DNA of 64,000 bases, taken from positions 1-64,000 of IMG/VR virus record IMGVR_UViG_3300049846_000568; one strand, given 5' to 3'. The notes under the pieces are model-generated. The model saw nothing but the letters and a program-made list of their open reading frames with translations, did no database searches and was not told the DNA's origin. Source of the DNA: a virus. Positions 51,333-60,293 of the stretch are shown in pieces (within the stretch, counting starts at the first letter, position 1; each line of letters starts with the position of its first letter). Made by a program: the position numbers and the translations under genes.

Positions 51333-52789
51333 AGGTTAAAATCGTCTCCGAATACATCTAGCTCTTCTAGATAGTCGTTGTCGTATAGAGCCTGATCAAC
51401 CTGTTCAAACTCCTCATACGATTTCGTCTCATCATTATACATCACAAGTGGGGGGTCATACGTAAATGTTGAACCAGTAATTCGGTTCTTTGGAATCTGT
51501 AACTGCATGAGGAACTCGTCTTCCGAGTCGTCCCCACTCAGTAACTTCTTCTCCGTAATGAAGGTGATAACAGAGCACTTCTGCACGATGCTGATAGAGC
51601 CGCCAACATCCTGCTGCTCAATCAGTTCTCGCTTCTCCTTCATTGCGTTAACGTTCTGCTGTGCGGTCAGGATAAACACTGCATTCATATCCTTCGCCAG
51701 CTTCTCTAGACGAATCATCATACGCTCATACTGCTCCCAGCGTGGACCGCCACCACGACCAAGCATTGACTGGATGGTGTCGATGATTACCACATCTGGA
51801 ATCCTAGCGTTGTGACCCATGACATCGCGCAGCCATAGTTCAAGATCATCGTAGTAAGAACTGTCTGGACTGTGGCGGATCATCATTCGATCGCCCCATT
51901 CATTCAGTTTCTCCTTGAAAACCTCAAGGCGATATTCTTTTTCCTCTGGTGTCCACAACCTTGAATGGGCATAGACGTTCTCCTTGATGATCTGGGTCAT
52001 CAGGATGCGCTCCCAATGGGCTTGGGCTTCCTCGTAATTCACGTAGCATACGGTGTAGCCGGAGTCTAGCCAGTGATTGGCGAGGATCTTAGAGAACGTA
52101 CTCTTACCCTTACCGGATGGAGCGACAATGGCGTGTACCGCGCCCCTGAAATAGCCCCCCTCTTCGGTATACCCGAGAGCCCTATTGTAGGAAGGGAAGG
52201 GAGTAGAGAGGAAATCTGGCACATCCATCAGAGACTCTGCCCTAGCTGCGATGTCGTCTCCTGTGACCACTACATCCAGCGGATTGTAGTCTAGATTGCT
52301 CTCTAATGAGCGAATCTGATCTGTTAGCTGTAGGATCTTCTCGACTTCTTCATCTGTCTTGTGGCCCTTTTTGGCCAGCAGGCTCTGAAGCGTCTGCATG
52401 TTGTTCAGCTGCTTGCGCTGATTGGCGCGGTAGCGTAAAACCTTAATGACAGAATCGACAGTGGTGAGATCCAGACTCATCACAGTATCTACAAAGTAGG
52501 TGATCGGACCCATGCCGCCGAGAGCATCAACGATGTCTGTCTCTGTCTGAACCCACGCCTTCCAGGCAATGGGGTCAATTGGGTCTAAGCCAGTCTTCTC
52601 GTAGAAGTGAAGGAATGCCTTGTAGAACTCATGGATTCCTGTATCGCCGTGAATCGCGCCAACATAATCTGGTGGGAGTTCATCAGCGAATCTCTCAATT
52701 GCACCCTCTTCCTTAAATGCTAGGGCAAAAACCTGGTATTCCAGGGGTGTTACTTCTTCCTCAATCTCTAGTTCTAGACTAGCCGTCAC
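51329..52789 (-). CDS. dnaB-like: replicative DNA helicase (DnaB-like, RecA fold)
   Basis: 486 residues: helical N-terminal domain (about 1-195), then Walker A APSGKGKST (about 223-231), Walker B PDVVIIDTIQSM, and the arginine/QxG-type loop near ILTAQQNVNAM. The linker and collar are shorter than in bacterial DnaB. It unwinds DNA ahead of the DnaE polymerase; the AEP primase (48182) replaces DnaG. Overlaps the upstream endonuclease by 11 bases. Confidence 0.86.
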   Translation of the reverse strand: MTASLELEIEEEVTPLEYQVFALAFKEEGAIERFADELPPDYVGAIHGDTGIHEFYKAFLHFYEKTGLDPIDPIAWKAWVQTETDIVDALGGMGPITYFVDTVMSLDLTTVDSVIKVLRYRANQRKQLNNMQTLQSLLAKKGHKTDEEVEKILQLTDQIRSLESNLDYNPLDVVVTGDDIAARAESLMDVPDFLSTPFPSYNRALGYTEEGGYFRGAVHAIVAPSGKGKSTFSKILANHWLDSGYTVCYVNYEEAQAHWERILMTQIIKENVYAHSRLWTPEEKEYRLEVFKEKLNEWGDRMMIRHSPDSSYYDDLELWLRDVMGHNARIPDVVIIDTIQSMLGRGGGPRWEQYERMMIRLEKLAKDMNAVFILTAQQNVNAMKEKRELIEQQDVGGSISIVQKCSVITFITEKKLLSGDDSEDEFLMQLQIPKNRITGSTFTYDPPLVMYNDETKSYEEFEQVDQALYDNDYLEELDVFGDDFNL

Positions 52790-53408
52790 GCCTCTTCCTC
52801 TTTAGCTCTCTGTAGCGCTTCTTTCGATACTCTCTATCAGACTCTTTACGCTTCTCGTAGTAAGCGTTTCCCTTGTAGCGGCTCTCTCGTTTCTCTTTGA
52901 CATAGGGGGTGCTGTTTAGAGCGCCTACTATTCTCTCAAATACAGCCTCCTGTGTCAACTTATCTGTGAACCTAAATACAACAAGCGCAATACCTTGCTC
53001 TTTGCACAGTTCTATCTTGCGCTCGTCACGCTTCTGTGCGTCGAGGAAGTCCTGACGATCCTTGAAGAACAGGTTAGAGTAGAAGAAGTGCTGCCTACCG
53101 TGATACTCGATGCCTAGCTTATACTGTGGCAGGTAGATATCTAGACGTAGCTTCTCCCCAACTTGATATTCGTTGATGATCTCAGCCTTAGGGATGAGTT
53201 GCCTAACAATCTTTGTAAGTGCAGCCTGTCCGCGTGAAACCTTGCGACCCCTACTGGCAACCCAATCAAGACCTAGAGCCTTAATGCGTCGATTAAGTTC
53301 AGCTATTGTAATCCCCAACTCATCAGCGATTTCCGGATACGAGACATTGCTGTCAAAGATCCGATCTTTGATGATCGCATCCTTGTCCCAAAACTCATCG
53401 TCCTTCAT
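52779..53408 (-). CDS. HTH plus endonuclease (VSR/DUF559-like)
   Basis: 209 residues; ATG 53408 is preceded by TAGGAG. The N-terminus (about 15-50) reads like an HTH: YPEIADELGITIAELNRRIKAL. The nuclease core is LRLDIYLPQYKLGIEYHGRQHF (about 108-130), the D ... E-x-[H/Q]-G-x-Q-H motif of PD-(D/E)XK proteins. Very basic C-terminal tail. Possibly recognises DNA during replication or degradation; substrate unknown. Confidence 0.75.
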   Translation of the reverse strand: MKDDEFWDKDAIIKDRIFDSNVSYPEIADELGITIAELNRRIKALGLDWVASRGRKVSRGQAALTKIVRQLIPKAEIINEYQVGEKLRLDIYLPQYKLGIEYHGRQHFFYSNLFFKDRQDFLDAQKRDERKIELCKEQGIALVVFRFTDKLTQEAVFERIVGALNSTPYVKEKRESRYKGNAYYEKRKESDREYRKKRYRELKRKRRDG

Positions 53409-53416
53409 AAGGACTC

Positions 53417-54202
53417 CTAACTGTATGGTGGTGAAATGATTAGGTGCTGTAGCTGGTCTTGATTCTCTTGAACCCACCTAGGGTAAAAGTAGTTGATGGG
53501 AGTATACCTTAACGGGAACCTGTCAAATGGGTCGATGCCGTTCTTAGCGCATCTGTGCATGTGCGATGCAGCCTTAAATTCCTCTGTGTTCATCTCAGTG
53601 TGAGCAAAGGATTCAATTTTCTTGCGCGCTCTTTCTTGATCTCCCAAGAACGAGAAGTGCCACCCACCAATATTGTGCCCAACTATCGGAAGGTTTGCTG
53701 CTCTTAATTCCTGCGGCGAAGGGCCATTCTGTAGGTCGCCATTCAGAACCGCAACCGGACGAGCACCCTGGTTACAGTGTTTCGGCACTTGCCAGTTAAG
53801 ATTCCAGAAATACTGCACATTGTCAATACGAACCGGAAAATTCTGAAGCCATCTCTTAGCCCCTAAAACTGTGGGGCTAACAATTTCGTCAGCGTCTGAG
53901 ATTAGAATGGTAGCGTCGCTTGGGGCCCACTCAACGGCGCTCCTAATAGCGTTGCGCTGATAATACTCTCGTTCCCATGGTGTCATATCCTGACTCGGAA
54001 AACTGATTTGATAACGGAGAATCTTATGTCTCCATTTGTCAACCCAATTCGGTAGATCGTCAAAGTAAAATGGCTTGGGCAGACCGGTAAATGTTTGGTC
54101 TGCCTCTACCACCACAAACTCGTCTACCACATCACCAAGCTCTTCAAGGCGAATCCTAAGAACGTCAGTCTCATTGTAGTATGTGAATGCGTCAACTATC
54201 AC
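53417..54202 (-). CDS. glycosyltransferase family 17-like
   Basis: 261 residues. Opens with IVDAFTYYNETDVLRIRLEELGDVVDEFVVVEADQTFTG, the GT17 pattern (family of beta-1,4-mannosyl-glycoprotein N-acetylglucosaminyltransferases), with D-x-D in LISDADEIV (about 96-104) for metal-sugar nucleotide binding. It begins the sugar-modification cluster that runs to 60178. The acceptor (phage DNA base, virion protein or host wall) is unknown. Confidence 0.82.
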   Translation of the reverse strand: MIVDAFTYYNETDVLRIRLEELGDVVDEFVVVEADQTFTGLPKPFYFDDLPNWVDKWRHKILRYQISFPSQDMTPWEREYYQRNAIRSAVEWAPSDATILISDADEIVSPTVLGAKRWLQNFPVRIDNVQYFWNLNWQVPKHCNQGARPVAVLNGDLQNGPSPQELRAANLPIVGHNIGGWHFSFLGDQERARKKIESFAHTEMNTEEFKAASHMHRCAKNGIDPFDRFPLRYTPINYFYPRWVQENQDQLQHLIISPPYS

Positions 54203-54702
54203 TTTTCAAACACCACCACTTCTTCGTGCGCCAACATTGCATACGAACGAAATAGATCCTCTGCGTGATAGTTTCTACTGAAGACATCAAACAAACCCGA
54301 CGCCCAAAAGGCTGGATTCACAAGCACGATGACGCCACCACGCTTCATAAGTTCGTATATCTGATGACTTAATTGTTCTGGCGAACCAAAGTTAATGGGA
54401 TGGGCGTAGTTCACCGACACAAACGTGTCACAATAATCGTGACCAAAGTAGCTGTCGTTGATCTCTGGTAGCCAGCTAAAACTATGCTCGTATGGACTAT
54501 CGCCTTCACCATAGTAAAGATGCCAAGATTCCACACCAAACTCAGGATCACGAAGAACGGGTACAAGGTCGTAATCGTCCCCATAATAAATGAGTGGACT
54601 GCGTGGGTCTACAACATCCTTTAGGATGTGTGCAAAGAATCGCCAGTTAAAGCTTGACTCCCTCGCAGCGTAGCCAGCCCCAATCGCTTCCTCTCTTGAC
54701 AT
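54199..54702 (-). CDS. hypothetical protein, methyltransferase-like fold possible
   Basis: 167 residues, GGAGGTAGTAG before ATG 54702. It ends with GGVIVLVNPAFWASGLFDVF ... AHEEVVVFEK, resembling the last strands of a class I methyltransferase; no clear G-x-G-x-G SAM loop at the N-terminus. Overlaps GT17 by four bases and the next gene by 56. Could be a truncated or degenerate methyltransferase. Confidence 0.6.
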   Translation of the reverse strand: MSREEAIGAGYAARESSFNWRFFAHILKDVVDPRSPLIYYGDDYDLVPVLRDPEFGVESWHLYYGEGDSPYEHSFSWLPEINDSYFGHDYCDTFVSVNYAHPINFGSPEQLSHQIYELMKRGGVIVLVNPAFWASGLFDVFSRNYHAEDLFRSYAMLAHEEVVVFEK

Positions 54703-55180
54703 CTACTACCTCCAAACCAGCCTGCTCAAAGAAGTGAGGCAGGGTCAAATGCGTGATTCCCGCAAAGTGAATATCGTATGGGTTCAACTGCTCAGCGAAG
54801 AAGATCTGCTGCATTGCTAGATGGTTCTCTAACGTCTCTGTAGCAAGTAGCTGAGCGCAGGCTGCCGCAAAGTCGGGCGCCTCAATAACCATTGTACCAC
54901 CAGGCTTTAGAATTCGCGCCCATTCCTTGATGACATCACCAGTTTTACGCCAGGAGAAGTGCTCGATTGCCTCACTAGAGAACACAAGATCAGCGAAGTT
55001 GTCGGCAATCTGTAGGTTCTCGGCGTCACACACAACATCAACCGGCATGCGCCTCTTGGCTACTGGATCCCATAGCGGAAACTCGTCAATGTCCACATGA
55101 ATCCAGTCTTCACCGACCCATGTCCTTGTGCCAATTACAACCTTAACACCATCGCTCTGTGGGATGGTTTCAAGTCTCAT
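54647..55180 (-). CDS. class I SAM-dependent methyltransferase (FkbM/Methyltransf_11-like)
   Basis: 177 residues, ATG 55180 ch0sen as the first ATG clear of the upstream gene end. VIGTRTWVGEDWIHVDID (motif I/II), then CDAENLQIADNFADLVFSSEAIEHFSW (motif post-I and IV, with H-F) and WARILKPGGTMVIEAPDF (motif V). Methylates an unknown acceptor, probably a sugar product of the surrounding glycosyltransferases. Confidence 0.78.
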   Translation of the reverse strand: MRLETIPQSDGVKVVIGTRTWVGEDWIHVDIDEFPLWDPVAKRRMPVDVVCDAENLQIADNFADLVFSSEAIEHFSWRKTGDVIKEWARILKPGGTMVIEAPDFAAACAQLLATETLENHLAMQQIFFAEQLNPYDIHFAGITHLTLPHFFEQAGLEVVDVKRGSDWGWLRCEGVKL

Positions 55181-55358
55181 ATCTGTTTTCCCATTCTTCC
55201 TTTGTTGCACAGTCCCAATGTAGGCCTTCACGCCACCCACACTCTTTGTGTGGACAATTGTGAAGCCATATCCAGGAATCGTCTATCTCTAGCTCATCAA
55301 ATTCTACTTCCGACCCACACCATGGGCATGGATCGCAGCATTTGTACGTGAACGTCAT
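55170..55358 (-). CDS. zinc-ribbon-like protein, 62 aa
   Basis: ATG 55358. CCDPCPWCG and CPHKECGW provide two cysteine pairs; the middle is acidic and aromatic. Overlaps the methyltransferase by 11 bases and the next gene by one. Could be a Lar-like restriction-alleviation zinc ribbon, which has the same C-P-x-C-G ... C opening (moderate resemblance). Confidence 0.64.
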   Translation of the reverse strand: MTFTYKCCDPCPWCGSEVEFDELEIDDSWIWLHNCPHKECGWREGLHWDCATKEEWENRYET

Positions 55359-55783
55359 CAGCAGAACGTCAATCTCTCTTCGGGATAATTACTTACCGCA
55401 CTTACTCCCTGCTTAGCGCCATATTCGCTGAGAGTCCAAACCTTATCTGTGCCAGCGAAAGTGATATTGACTGGTTCCACTTCGTCAAGTAAGGACTGCA
55501 GTGTTCTCCGCATTGTCTCAACATTAAACTTATCGTAGTCCTGTGGCTTTTTATCACCAAGCAGGGTCGATACCTTGTGGTACAGTACGTGAATTTCGTC
55601 CTCACGTCGTTTCAATGCACCCTTGTAGTTCAGGATGTCGTTATCGTAATCGCGCAGAAGATCATACGCCGCCTGCTTGGCCTCTCGTGCGTTGGCCAAC
55701 TCCTCTTTTAGTCTCTCATTTTCCTCTAAGATTTCACCCAAACTCGAAAGAGCAGCGATTACACTATCAACTTCAATATCCAT
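55358..55783 (-). CDS. coiled-coil protein, 141 aa
   Basis: ATG 55783 with GAGGAAGA upstream. A long coiled coil covers residues 10-75 (LGEILEENERLKEELANARE heptads), then an alpha/beta tail. No cysteines of note. Overlaps the GT2 gene by one base. Function unknown; may bridge enzymes in this cluster. Confidence 0.62.
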   Translation of the reverse strand: MDIEVDSVIAALSSLGEILEENERLKEELANAREAKQAAYDLLRDYDNDILNYKGALKRREDEIHVLYHKVSTLLGDKKPQDYDKFNVETMRRTLQSLLDEVEPVNITFAGTDKVWTLSEYGAKQGVSAVSNYPEERLTFC

Positions 55784-56646
55784 TAGATGATTCTTCCTCG
55801 ATACAAGTGTTGCCACCTTGGCACCTTAATGAGGTCTACCTCACGGCCAAGGCCTGCGATGTATACTGTCTCAGGCTCTTCGTTGAGCCCCTGTAGCTCA
55901 GGCTGCAGATGATACCACTCTTCCATGTACAATGCAACTGGTGGCCAATCTTCATAACGAATCACATTAGGTGAATGGTAGTGTGTCTGCCCACTGAAGT
56001 ACTTGTTCCACTTGTTTACCCAATTGATAACGCCCTGATTGATGCGCTCCTGTGCTGCTGGGTTGCGCGTGCTTGACGCGTCGTGGCGCACGTGTACTTC
56101 TGGTGCCGCGGCCATTCTCCAACCACCAAGACGTAGCCTGGTCTGGAAATCTACCTCTTCCTGATGGCCAATCTCTGTGTCGAAACCACCGATCTCCTTG
56201 TAGCGCTGACGGTTCAGCATCCAACAGAACCCCACACCCCAAAGGATCTCGGCGTAACGTGGACGTTGAATCATATACGATCCACCATTGGGGAACACCA
56301 TGGCGAGTTCGTGATTGGCCTCTAGATAGAGTGCCAACTTCTCATCCCAGCCATGTGTTTGTACGTAGGCGTCGTTGTCGATGTATCCTACGTTGTTTGT
56401 TTCGGCCCACTCTAGAATCTGATTGACCGCCCCAGCATATCCCAGGTTCTCATCAAGGAACCGTGGGATGATGCGGGAGTCCTGGTCTGCGTGCTTGCTA
56501 ATGACTTCCTTCACCAGAGGATCAGGAGAGTTGTTATCAACAACAAGGCAGCGCCACTCAGATGTAGAGAGGTGCCTTAGGGCGCTGAGCGCCCTGTCCA
56601 GCTTATCGGGATTCTGATACGAGGCTGTGCCAAGATCAATCCTCAT
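55783..56646 (-). CDS. glycosyltransferase, GT2 family
   Basis: 287 residues. DLGTASYQNPDKLDRALSAL, RCLVVDNNSPDP (D-N-N-S), NLGYAGAVNQ (N-x-G-x-x-x-x-x-N) and IDNDAYV (D-x-D metal site) are GT2/rhamnosyltransferase motifs; GGFDTEIGHQEEVDF (the D-E-V/E-D box) follows. It adds an unknown sugar. TAATG-type overlap with the upstream methyltransferase gene. Confidence 0.88.
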   Translation of the reverse strand: MRIDLGTASYQNPDKLDRALSALRHLSTSEWRCLVVDNNSPDPLVKEVISKHADQDSRIIPRFLDENLGYAGAVNQILEWAETNNVGYIDNDAYVQTHGWDEKLALYLEANHELAMVFPNGGSYMIQRPRYAEILWGVGFCWMLNRQRYKEIGGFDTEIGHQEEVDFQTRLRLGGWRMAAAPEVHVRHDASSTRNPAAQERINQGVINWVNKWNKYFSGQTHYHSPNVIRYEDWPPVALYMEEWYHLQPELQGLNEEPETVYIAGLGREVDLIKVPRWQHLYRGRII

Positions 56647-57377
56647 TACGGCTTCCTCCACCATCCATTGTCGTTGTTCTTGAATCCAATTGATTCTAGC
56701 AGGGGAATCCAGTCATGCTCAAATCGGTTGTTAACCGAGAGGTGCATTGGGATACTGTTGCCGTGCTCTTCGTCGCCAATTGCAAAGGCGTTCTGCGCCA
56801 TGAACTGGCCATTCTTCTTCAATGCCTTGAAGACTGCGTTTGCCCAATCCTCTACATTGACAAGATGCTCGAAGAAGTCCAGTGCCACTACGGCATCAAA
56901 CTTACGAGAGCCAAGATCTGGATTCCAGTCAGGCGTAAAGAGTGTTGCGACCTCTACGTTGTACTTGTTGAAGAGGAACTGTGCGAATGCTGCCGTGCGG
57001 CCACCCTCAAGGTCGTTATAGGTTGGACTTAGTCCCTCCTGCGCACAACGGATTGAGAGATCACCCACGCCATCACCAAGAATCAGCACGTTCTTCTTTT
57101 TGTTGGCAGAAAGGTACTGTGCGATACCGTCGCACATGCCGCTATAGTTGAAGCCAGGCTCTAGATGGTATGCGCTAAGCTCCCAAATGTAGGCTTCTGT
57201 ATTGCGGTACCAGTTAAGTAGTGACTCGGGGTCATTGACGTCTGCGCCAGCAGCGAAGAAATCCTCCGCCACCATTCTATGGTTCTCGTGAAACCCCTTG
57301 GCAAGGCGCCCGAAGACTGGCTCCGGATCCGTACCAAAGAACTCGATTAGATCCCATGCTCTTTGTTCTAGATTCAT
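56646..57377 (-). CDS. class I SAM-dependent methyltransferase
   Basis: 243 residues. NVLILGDGVGDLSIRCA (motif I, about 94-110), YNDLEGGRTAAFA (motif II), and FDAVVALDFFEHLVNV (motif IV with D-F-F-E-H) then ALKKNGQFMAQNAF. A helical N-terminal domain precedes it. Likely methylates a nucleotide sugar or glycan in the cluster, four-base overlap with the reductase gene. Confidence 0.82.
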   Translation of the reverse strand: MNLEQRAWDLIEFFGTDPEPVFGRLAKGFHENHRMVAEDFFAAGADVNDPESLLNWYRNTEAYIWELSAYHLEPGFNYSGMCDGIAQYLSANKKKNVLILGDGVGDLSIRCAQEGLSPTYNDLEGGRTAAFAQFLFNKYNVEVATLFTPDWNPDLGSRKFDAVVALDFFEHLVNVEDWANAVFKALKKNGQFMAQNAFAIGDEEHGNSIPMHLSVNNRFEHDWIPLLESIGFKNNDNGWWRKP

Positions 57378-58243
57378 TTCTGTAGTCTACTCCATTCAAT
57401 AAAGGATGAGATTAGCCCATCCTCATATTCCATACCGTATCGTGAGCCAATTTGCCACGTCGTATCACGTGGACGGGGAGCTATACCCTCAAAGTATTCG
57501 TGTGAGATAGGCTGAATATCAGCTTCAATTATCCCATGTGTGTGATATTTAAGATCCGCCGCCACCCTAAACCTGGAGACCGTAATCGGGATACCAATAT
57601 GAATTGGCCAACTACCGGGATTCATAGCCTCGTCCCACAGTCGATATGCGGCGTCCTTGGCGAACACGGGTGAGAAAAACCTGTCATCAACCTGCAGCTG
57701 CTTTGGGTTCTCAATCATATGCTCTAGCGGATTCTTACGGCCAATATCCTGAAATGGACGAACACCAAGCACAAATGTCAATCTTGCGATGCTTGACCGC
57801 ACGCCAAGAATTTCCTTGACGGCTAGTTCGGCGGCGTACTTTTGCTTACCGTATTCGGTAATTGGATCGGGCTCACTTAATGCGTCGTAGGGTGGGTTTT
57901 CACCAGAGAATACCCCTTGACTACTAACCTGAATCATGTGCGCATCGTTTTGCTTGCACCAGTTAGCAATCACCTTAGGGATGTTGACGTTGATATTCTC
58001 ATACTTACCAGGATTACCCTCTACTACGTCAACCCTATTCTCGCCAGCCAGATTCACTACCACATCGGGGTGAAACAAACGCAAATGCTCAAGGAGGTCT
58101 TTTGTGTTCTCCATGTCTAGAGCATCGTATTCGGGATGGGGTGTACGGCGAACAAAACTAGCCACCACATTATCTGGCTTTGTCAGGATCATGTGCTGCC
58201 CGACGACGCCGCCCGCCCCAAAAACTAAAACTCTACGAGCCAT
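57374..58243 (-). CDS. RmlD-like sugar-nucleotide reductase (SDR family)
   Basis: 289 residues; ATG 58243. VLVFGAGGVVGQ (G-x-x-G-x-x-G, about 5-16), VVNLAGENRVD, IQVSSQGVF (S), and YGKQKYAAE (Y-x-x-x-K, about 132-140) are the extended SDR set as in dTDP-4-dehydrorhamnose reductase. It would make the donor (a deoxysugar such as rhamnose-like) used by the neighbouring glycosyltransferases. Only one step of a sugar pathway is visible, so the rest may be supplied by the host. Confidence 0.85.
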   Translation of the reverse strand: MARRVLVFGAGGVVGQHMILTKPDNVVASFVRRTPHPEYDALDMENTKDLLEHLRLFHPDVVVNLAGENRVDVVEGNPGKYENINVNIPKVIANWCKQNDAHMIQVSSQGVFSGENPPYDALSEPDPITEYGKQKYAAELAVKEILGVRSSIARLTFVLGVRPFQDIGRKNPLEHMIENPKQLQVDDRFFSPVFAKDAAYRLWDEAMNPGSWPIHIGIPITVSRFRVAADLKYHTHGIIEADIQPISHEYFEGIAPRPRDTTWQIGSRYGMEYEDGLISSFIEWSRLQK

Positions 58244-58931
58244 AATTCCAAAGCTCCAGGGTAGGATTAGGGTCGATAATTGACTCCAAGTGTGCACGGG
58301 CGTGGAAATCTCCACCGTCCAGGTTCATATACCGCTCGTACTTGGCCTGCTTGTCCTCGTCCCTCACGTAGCCGAGGTGCTGCATGATGAGCCCGGAGTC
58401 TAGTAGATAGCGACCACGACGCATGAGTGTCTGTACGTAATTGGGTTCTGATCCACAGGCTAGCCTGCGGTCAACGAACTGACCACCAAGGAAGTAGCGG
58501 AACATGCGCGAACTATTTGTTGGCGCCCATGCCTTATCTACGCGGAAATGTGTCTCATTCCACATGTGGAAGAACTTAATGTTGATGACGTCCACATCTG
58601 AGCGACGCATTAGTTCGCGGATATCTACGTTAGGACGTTCTGCCCAAAGCTTCTCGTCACAATCAATTGCAAGAATCCAATCACCAATCTCTGCGTGGTT
58701 TGAGAGGTTCTTCCACGAAGAGTTTCGCAGGACTCCCTCATGCGTACCAAACATGGGCTCTGGCATTCTATATACATTGGCGCCACATGATGCGGCAATC
58801 TCTGCCGTATCGTCATCCGAGCAGTCATCTGTAAAGACGATCTCGTCAGCGATATGGCCAAGGTGTTCTAGAACCTCTTTTAGATAGCGGCCCGACTCAT
58901 TACGTCCGACCATATTAGCTACAAGCTTCAT
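58233..58931 (-). CDS. glycosyltransferase, GT2 family (DPMS-like)
   Basis: 232 residues. Starts MKLVANMVGRNESGRYLKEVLEHL, then EIVFTDDCSDDDTAEIAAS and DWILAIDCDEKLW (D-x-D metal site), the standard GT2 order. Lacks membrane segments. Eleven-base overlap with the reductase gene. Acceptor unknown. Confidence 0.86.
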   Translation of the reverse strand: MKLVANMVGRNESGRYLKEVLEHLGHIADEIVFTDDCSDDDTAEIAASCGANVYRMPEPMFGTHEGVLRNSSWKNLSNHAEIGDWILAIDCDEKLWAERPNVDIRELMRRSDVDVINIKFFHMWNETHFRVDKAWAPTNSSRMFRYFLGGQFVDRRLACGSEPNYVQTLMRRGRYLLDSGLIMQHLGYVRDEDKQAKYERYMNLDGGDFHARAHLESIIDPNPTLELWNYGS

Positions 58932-59098
58932 TTCTTGTTTTCCTCTACATACACAATAACTGGGGATGTTACCTGTTTTACTTCTTTTGGGTTTACCTCT
59001 TCGTCGTCCACCATACGCTGTGCCTCAGTCTTGTTTGGTGCGTCGAATTCATATACATGAGAGTATAGCACATCTGCATATATCTTGTAGTGCGGCAT
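58928..59098 (-). CDS. hypothetical protein, 56 aa
   Basis: ATG 59098 overlaps the TAA of the MazG-like gene (TAATG). Strand (HYKIYADVLYSHVYEFDA), helix (TEAQRMVDDEE) and strand: a small alpha/beta unit like others in the genome. Unknown. Confidence 0.58.
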   Translation of the reverse strand: MPHYKIYADVLYSHVYEFDAPNKTEAQRMVDDEEVNPKEVKQVTSPVIVYVEENKK

Positions 59099-59349
59099 TA
59101 GGCGCTCCCAAAGATAATACACTCCAAGTGCGCTACAGCTACAGCGGCCACCTGCACTAGCTCGTCAACAAGATCGCCCTGATCCTTGTCTCCAAAGTGT
59201 GAACGAAGTACCTCTTGTGCCGCCTCACCAAATTCTTCAGCGAGAACAGTGATCCACTCTACGTTTGAGTGACTCTGCTCGCCCCATTTAGCTAACTGGC
59301 GCTCACGTTCAGCCGCTACCATTTCCAAAACCACATCTGTATTAGTCAT
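59098..59349 (-). CDS. MazG-like nucleotide pyrophosphohydrolase-type protein, 83 aa
   Basis: ATG 59349 with AGGA seven bases upstream. ERERQLAKWGEQSHSN, then LAEEFGEAAQEV (E-x-x-E motif) and LVDELVQVAAVAVAHLE (D-E) match the helical core of the MazG/phage 'dATP/dGTP diphosphohydrolase-like' family. 83 residues is a single compact domain, so an oligomer is needed for activity. It probably shapes dNTP or (p)ppGpp pools during infection. Confidence 0.78.
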   Translation of the reverse strand: MTNTDVVLEMVAAERERQLAKWGEQSHSNVEWITVLAEEFGEAAQEVLRSHFGDKDQGDLVDELVQVAAVAVAHLECIIFGSA

Positions 59350-60178
59350 GCTCAATTCCTAACATGTCACAAGCCCGACGGAAGAGCGATTGACTCTCCT
59401 GCCAATACTTGTCTGCTTCACTTCCCTTACTGTGCGACGCATGCCAACTATGCCCGATAGAGATACGACCATCATAGTAGACACCGTATCCACGATGCCT
59501 AGCAAAGTAGGCGCAGAATGTCTCTTCGTAATAGTGCTTGGTTGGAAGGAAGGGTCCTAGATGGGCTGTTCTCTCCCTCGGAATCGAACCCTCCTCTACA
59601 AACAAGTCGACTACCTTAAGGTAATCTTCATCCGAAGCCAGAGCTTCCCACGTACTACGTCTCACAAAGAAGGCTGAACCTGAAACTGTCACCATCTCAA
59701 CCTTATCCCTGAACTGGATATCGTGTGGATCGTCCATGTGCCAGCCACGGTGTTTTGGTGCGGTGTTTGTCCCGCCAATACCCGCATGCGTAATCCTGCC
59801 GCGCTCATCGCGCTGTTTTGGTCCAAGGATATGAACATTGGGATCATCCTCAAACGACTTGGCGATAGCCATGACATCCGAAGTTGTCATCCAGACATCA
59901 GAATTGAGCAGGCCGATGATATCACCGGTACCCTGTGACGCAAGCTTATTGCATGCCGCAGCGTACCCCACGTTCTCGTCCAGATACCAATCAATATACG
60001 TTGACGGTATCGGGAAGTTGTAGCCGGTTAAATAATCTGGGCTGTCATCTTCTGACCCATTATCTGCCACATAGGCTTTCCATGGTGGGTTATCCGGCAT
60101 GTCGGAATTCAGGGTCAGCAGGAACCTGTCCAGCTGCTTCACCGTGTTATAGTTCACGATGCATAGATCTACGTTCAC
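59342..60178 (-). CDS. glycosyltransferase, GT2 family (rhamnosyltransferase-like)
   Basis: 278 residues. VDLCIVNYNTVKQLDRFLLTL, AYVADNGSEDDSPDYL, NVGYAACNKLASQGTGDIIGLLNSDVW (N-x-G-x-A-x-x-x-N and N-S-D-V-W), and FFVRRSTWEALAS are textbook GT2 motifs of WbbL/rhamnosyltransferase type. With GT17 and the other two GT2s it suggests an oligosaccharide of several residues. Confidence 0.88.
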   Translation of the reverse strand: MNVDLCIVNYNTVKQLDRFLLTLNSDMPDNPPWKAYVADNGSEDDSPDYLTGYNFPIPSTYIDWYLDENVGYAAACNKLASQGTGDIIGLLNSDVWMTTSDVMAIAKSFEDDPNVHILGPKQRDERGRITHAGIGGTNTAPKHRGWHMDDPHDIQFRDKVEMVTVSGSAFFVRRSTWEALASDEDYLKVVDLFVEEGSIPRERTAHLGPFLPTKHYYEETFCAYFARHRGYGVYYDGRISIGHSWHASHSKGSEADKYWQESQSLFRRACDMLGIEHD

Positions 60179-60293
60179 TTATCACTACCTCAAATGCGTA
60201 TTCTGGATCAAGTCCACATTCTACCAAACACAGGAAGTCTTTGCAGACGTCCACGATTTCTTCGTTAACTACCCACTCCGATATTCGATTCAT
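60147..60293 (-). CDS. hypothetical protein, 48 aa
   Basis: ATG 60293 assumed; an in-frame ATG at 60341 would lengthen the overlap with the next gene. Helical with FLCLVECGLDPEYAFEVV, acidic/basic ends. No motif; possible coupling to the glycosyltransferase start (32-base overlap). Confidence 0.45.
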   Translation of the reverse strand: MNRISEWVVNEEIVDVCKDFLCLVECGLDPEYAFEVVISERRSMHREL

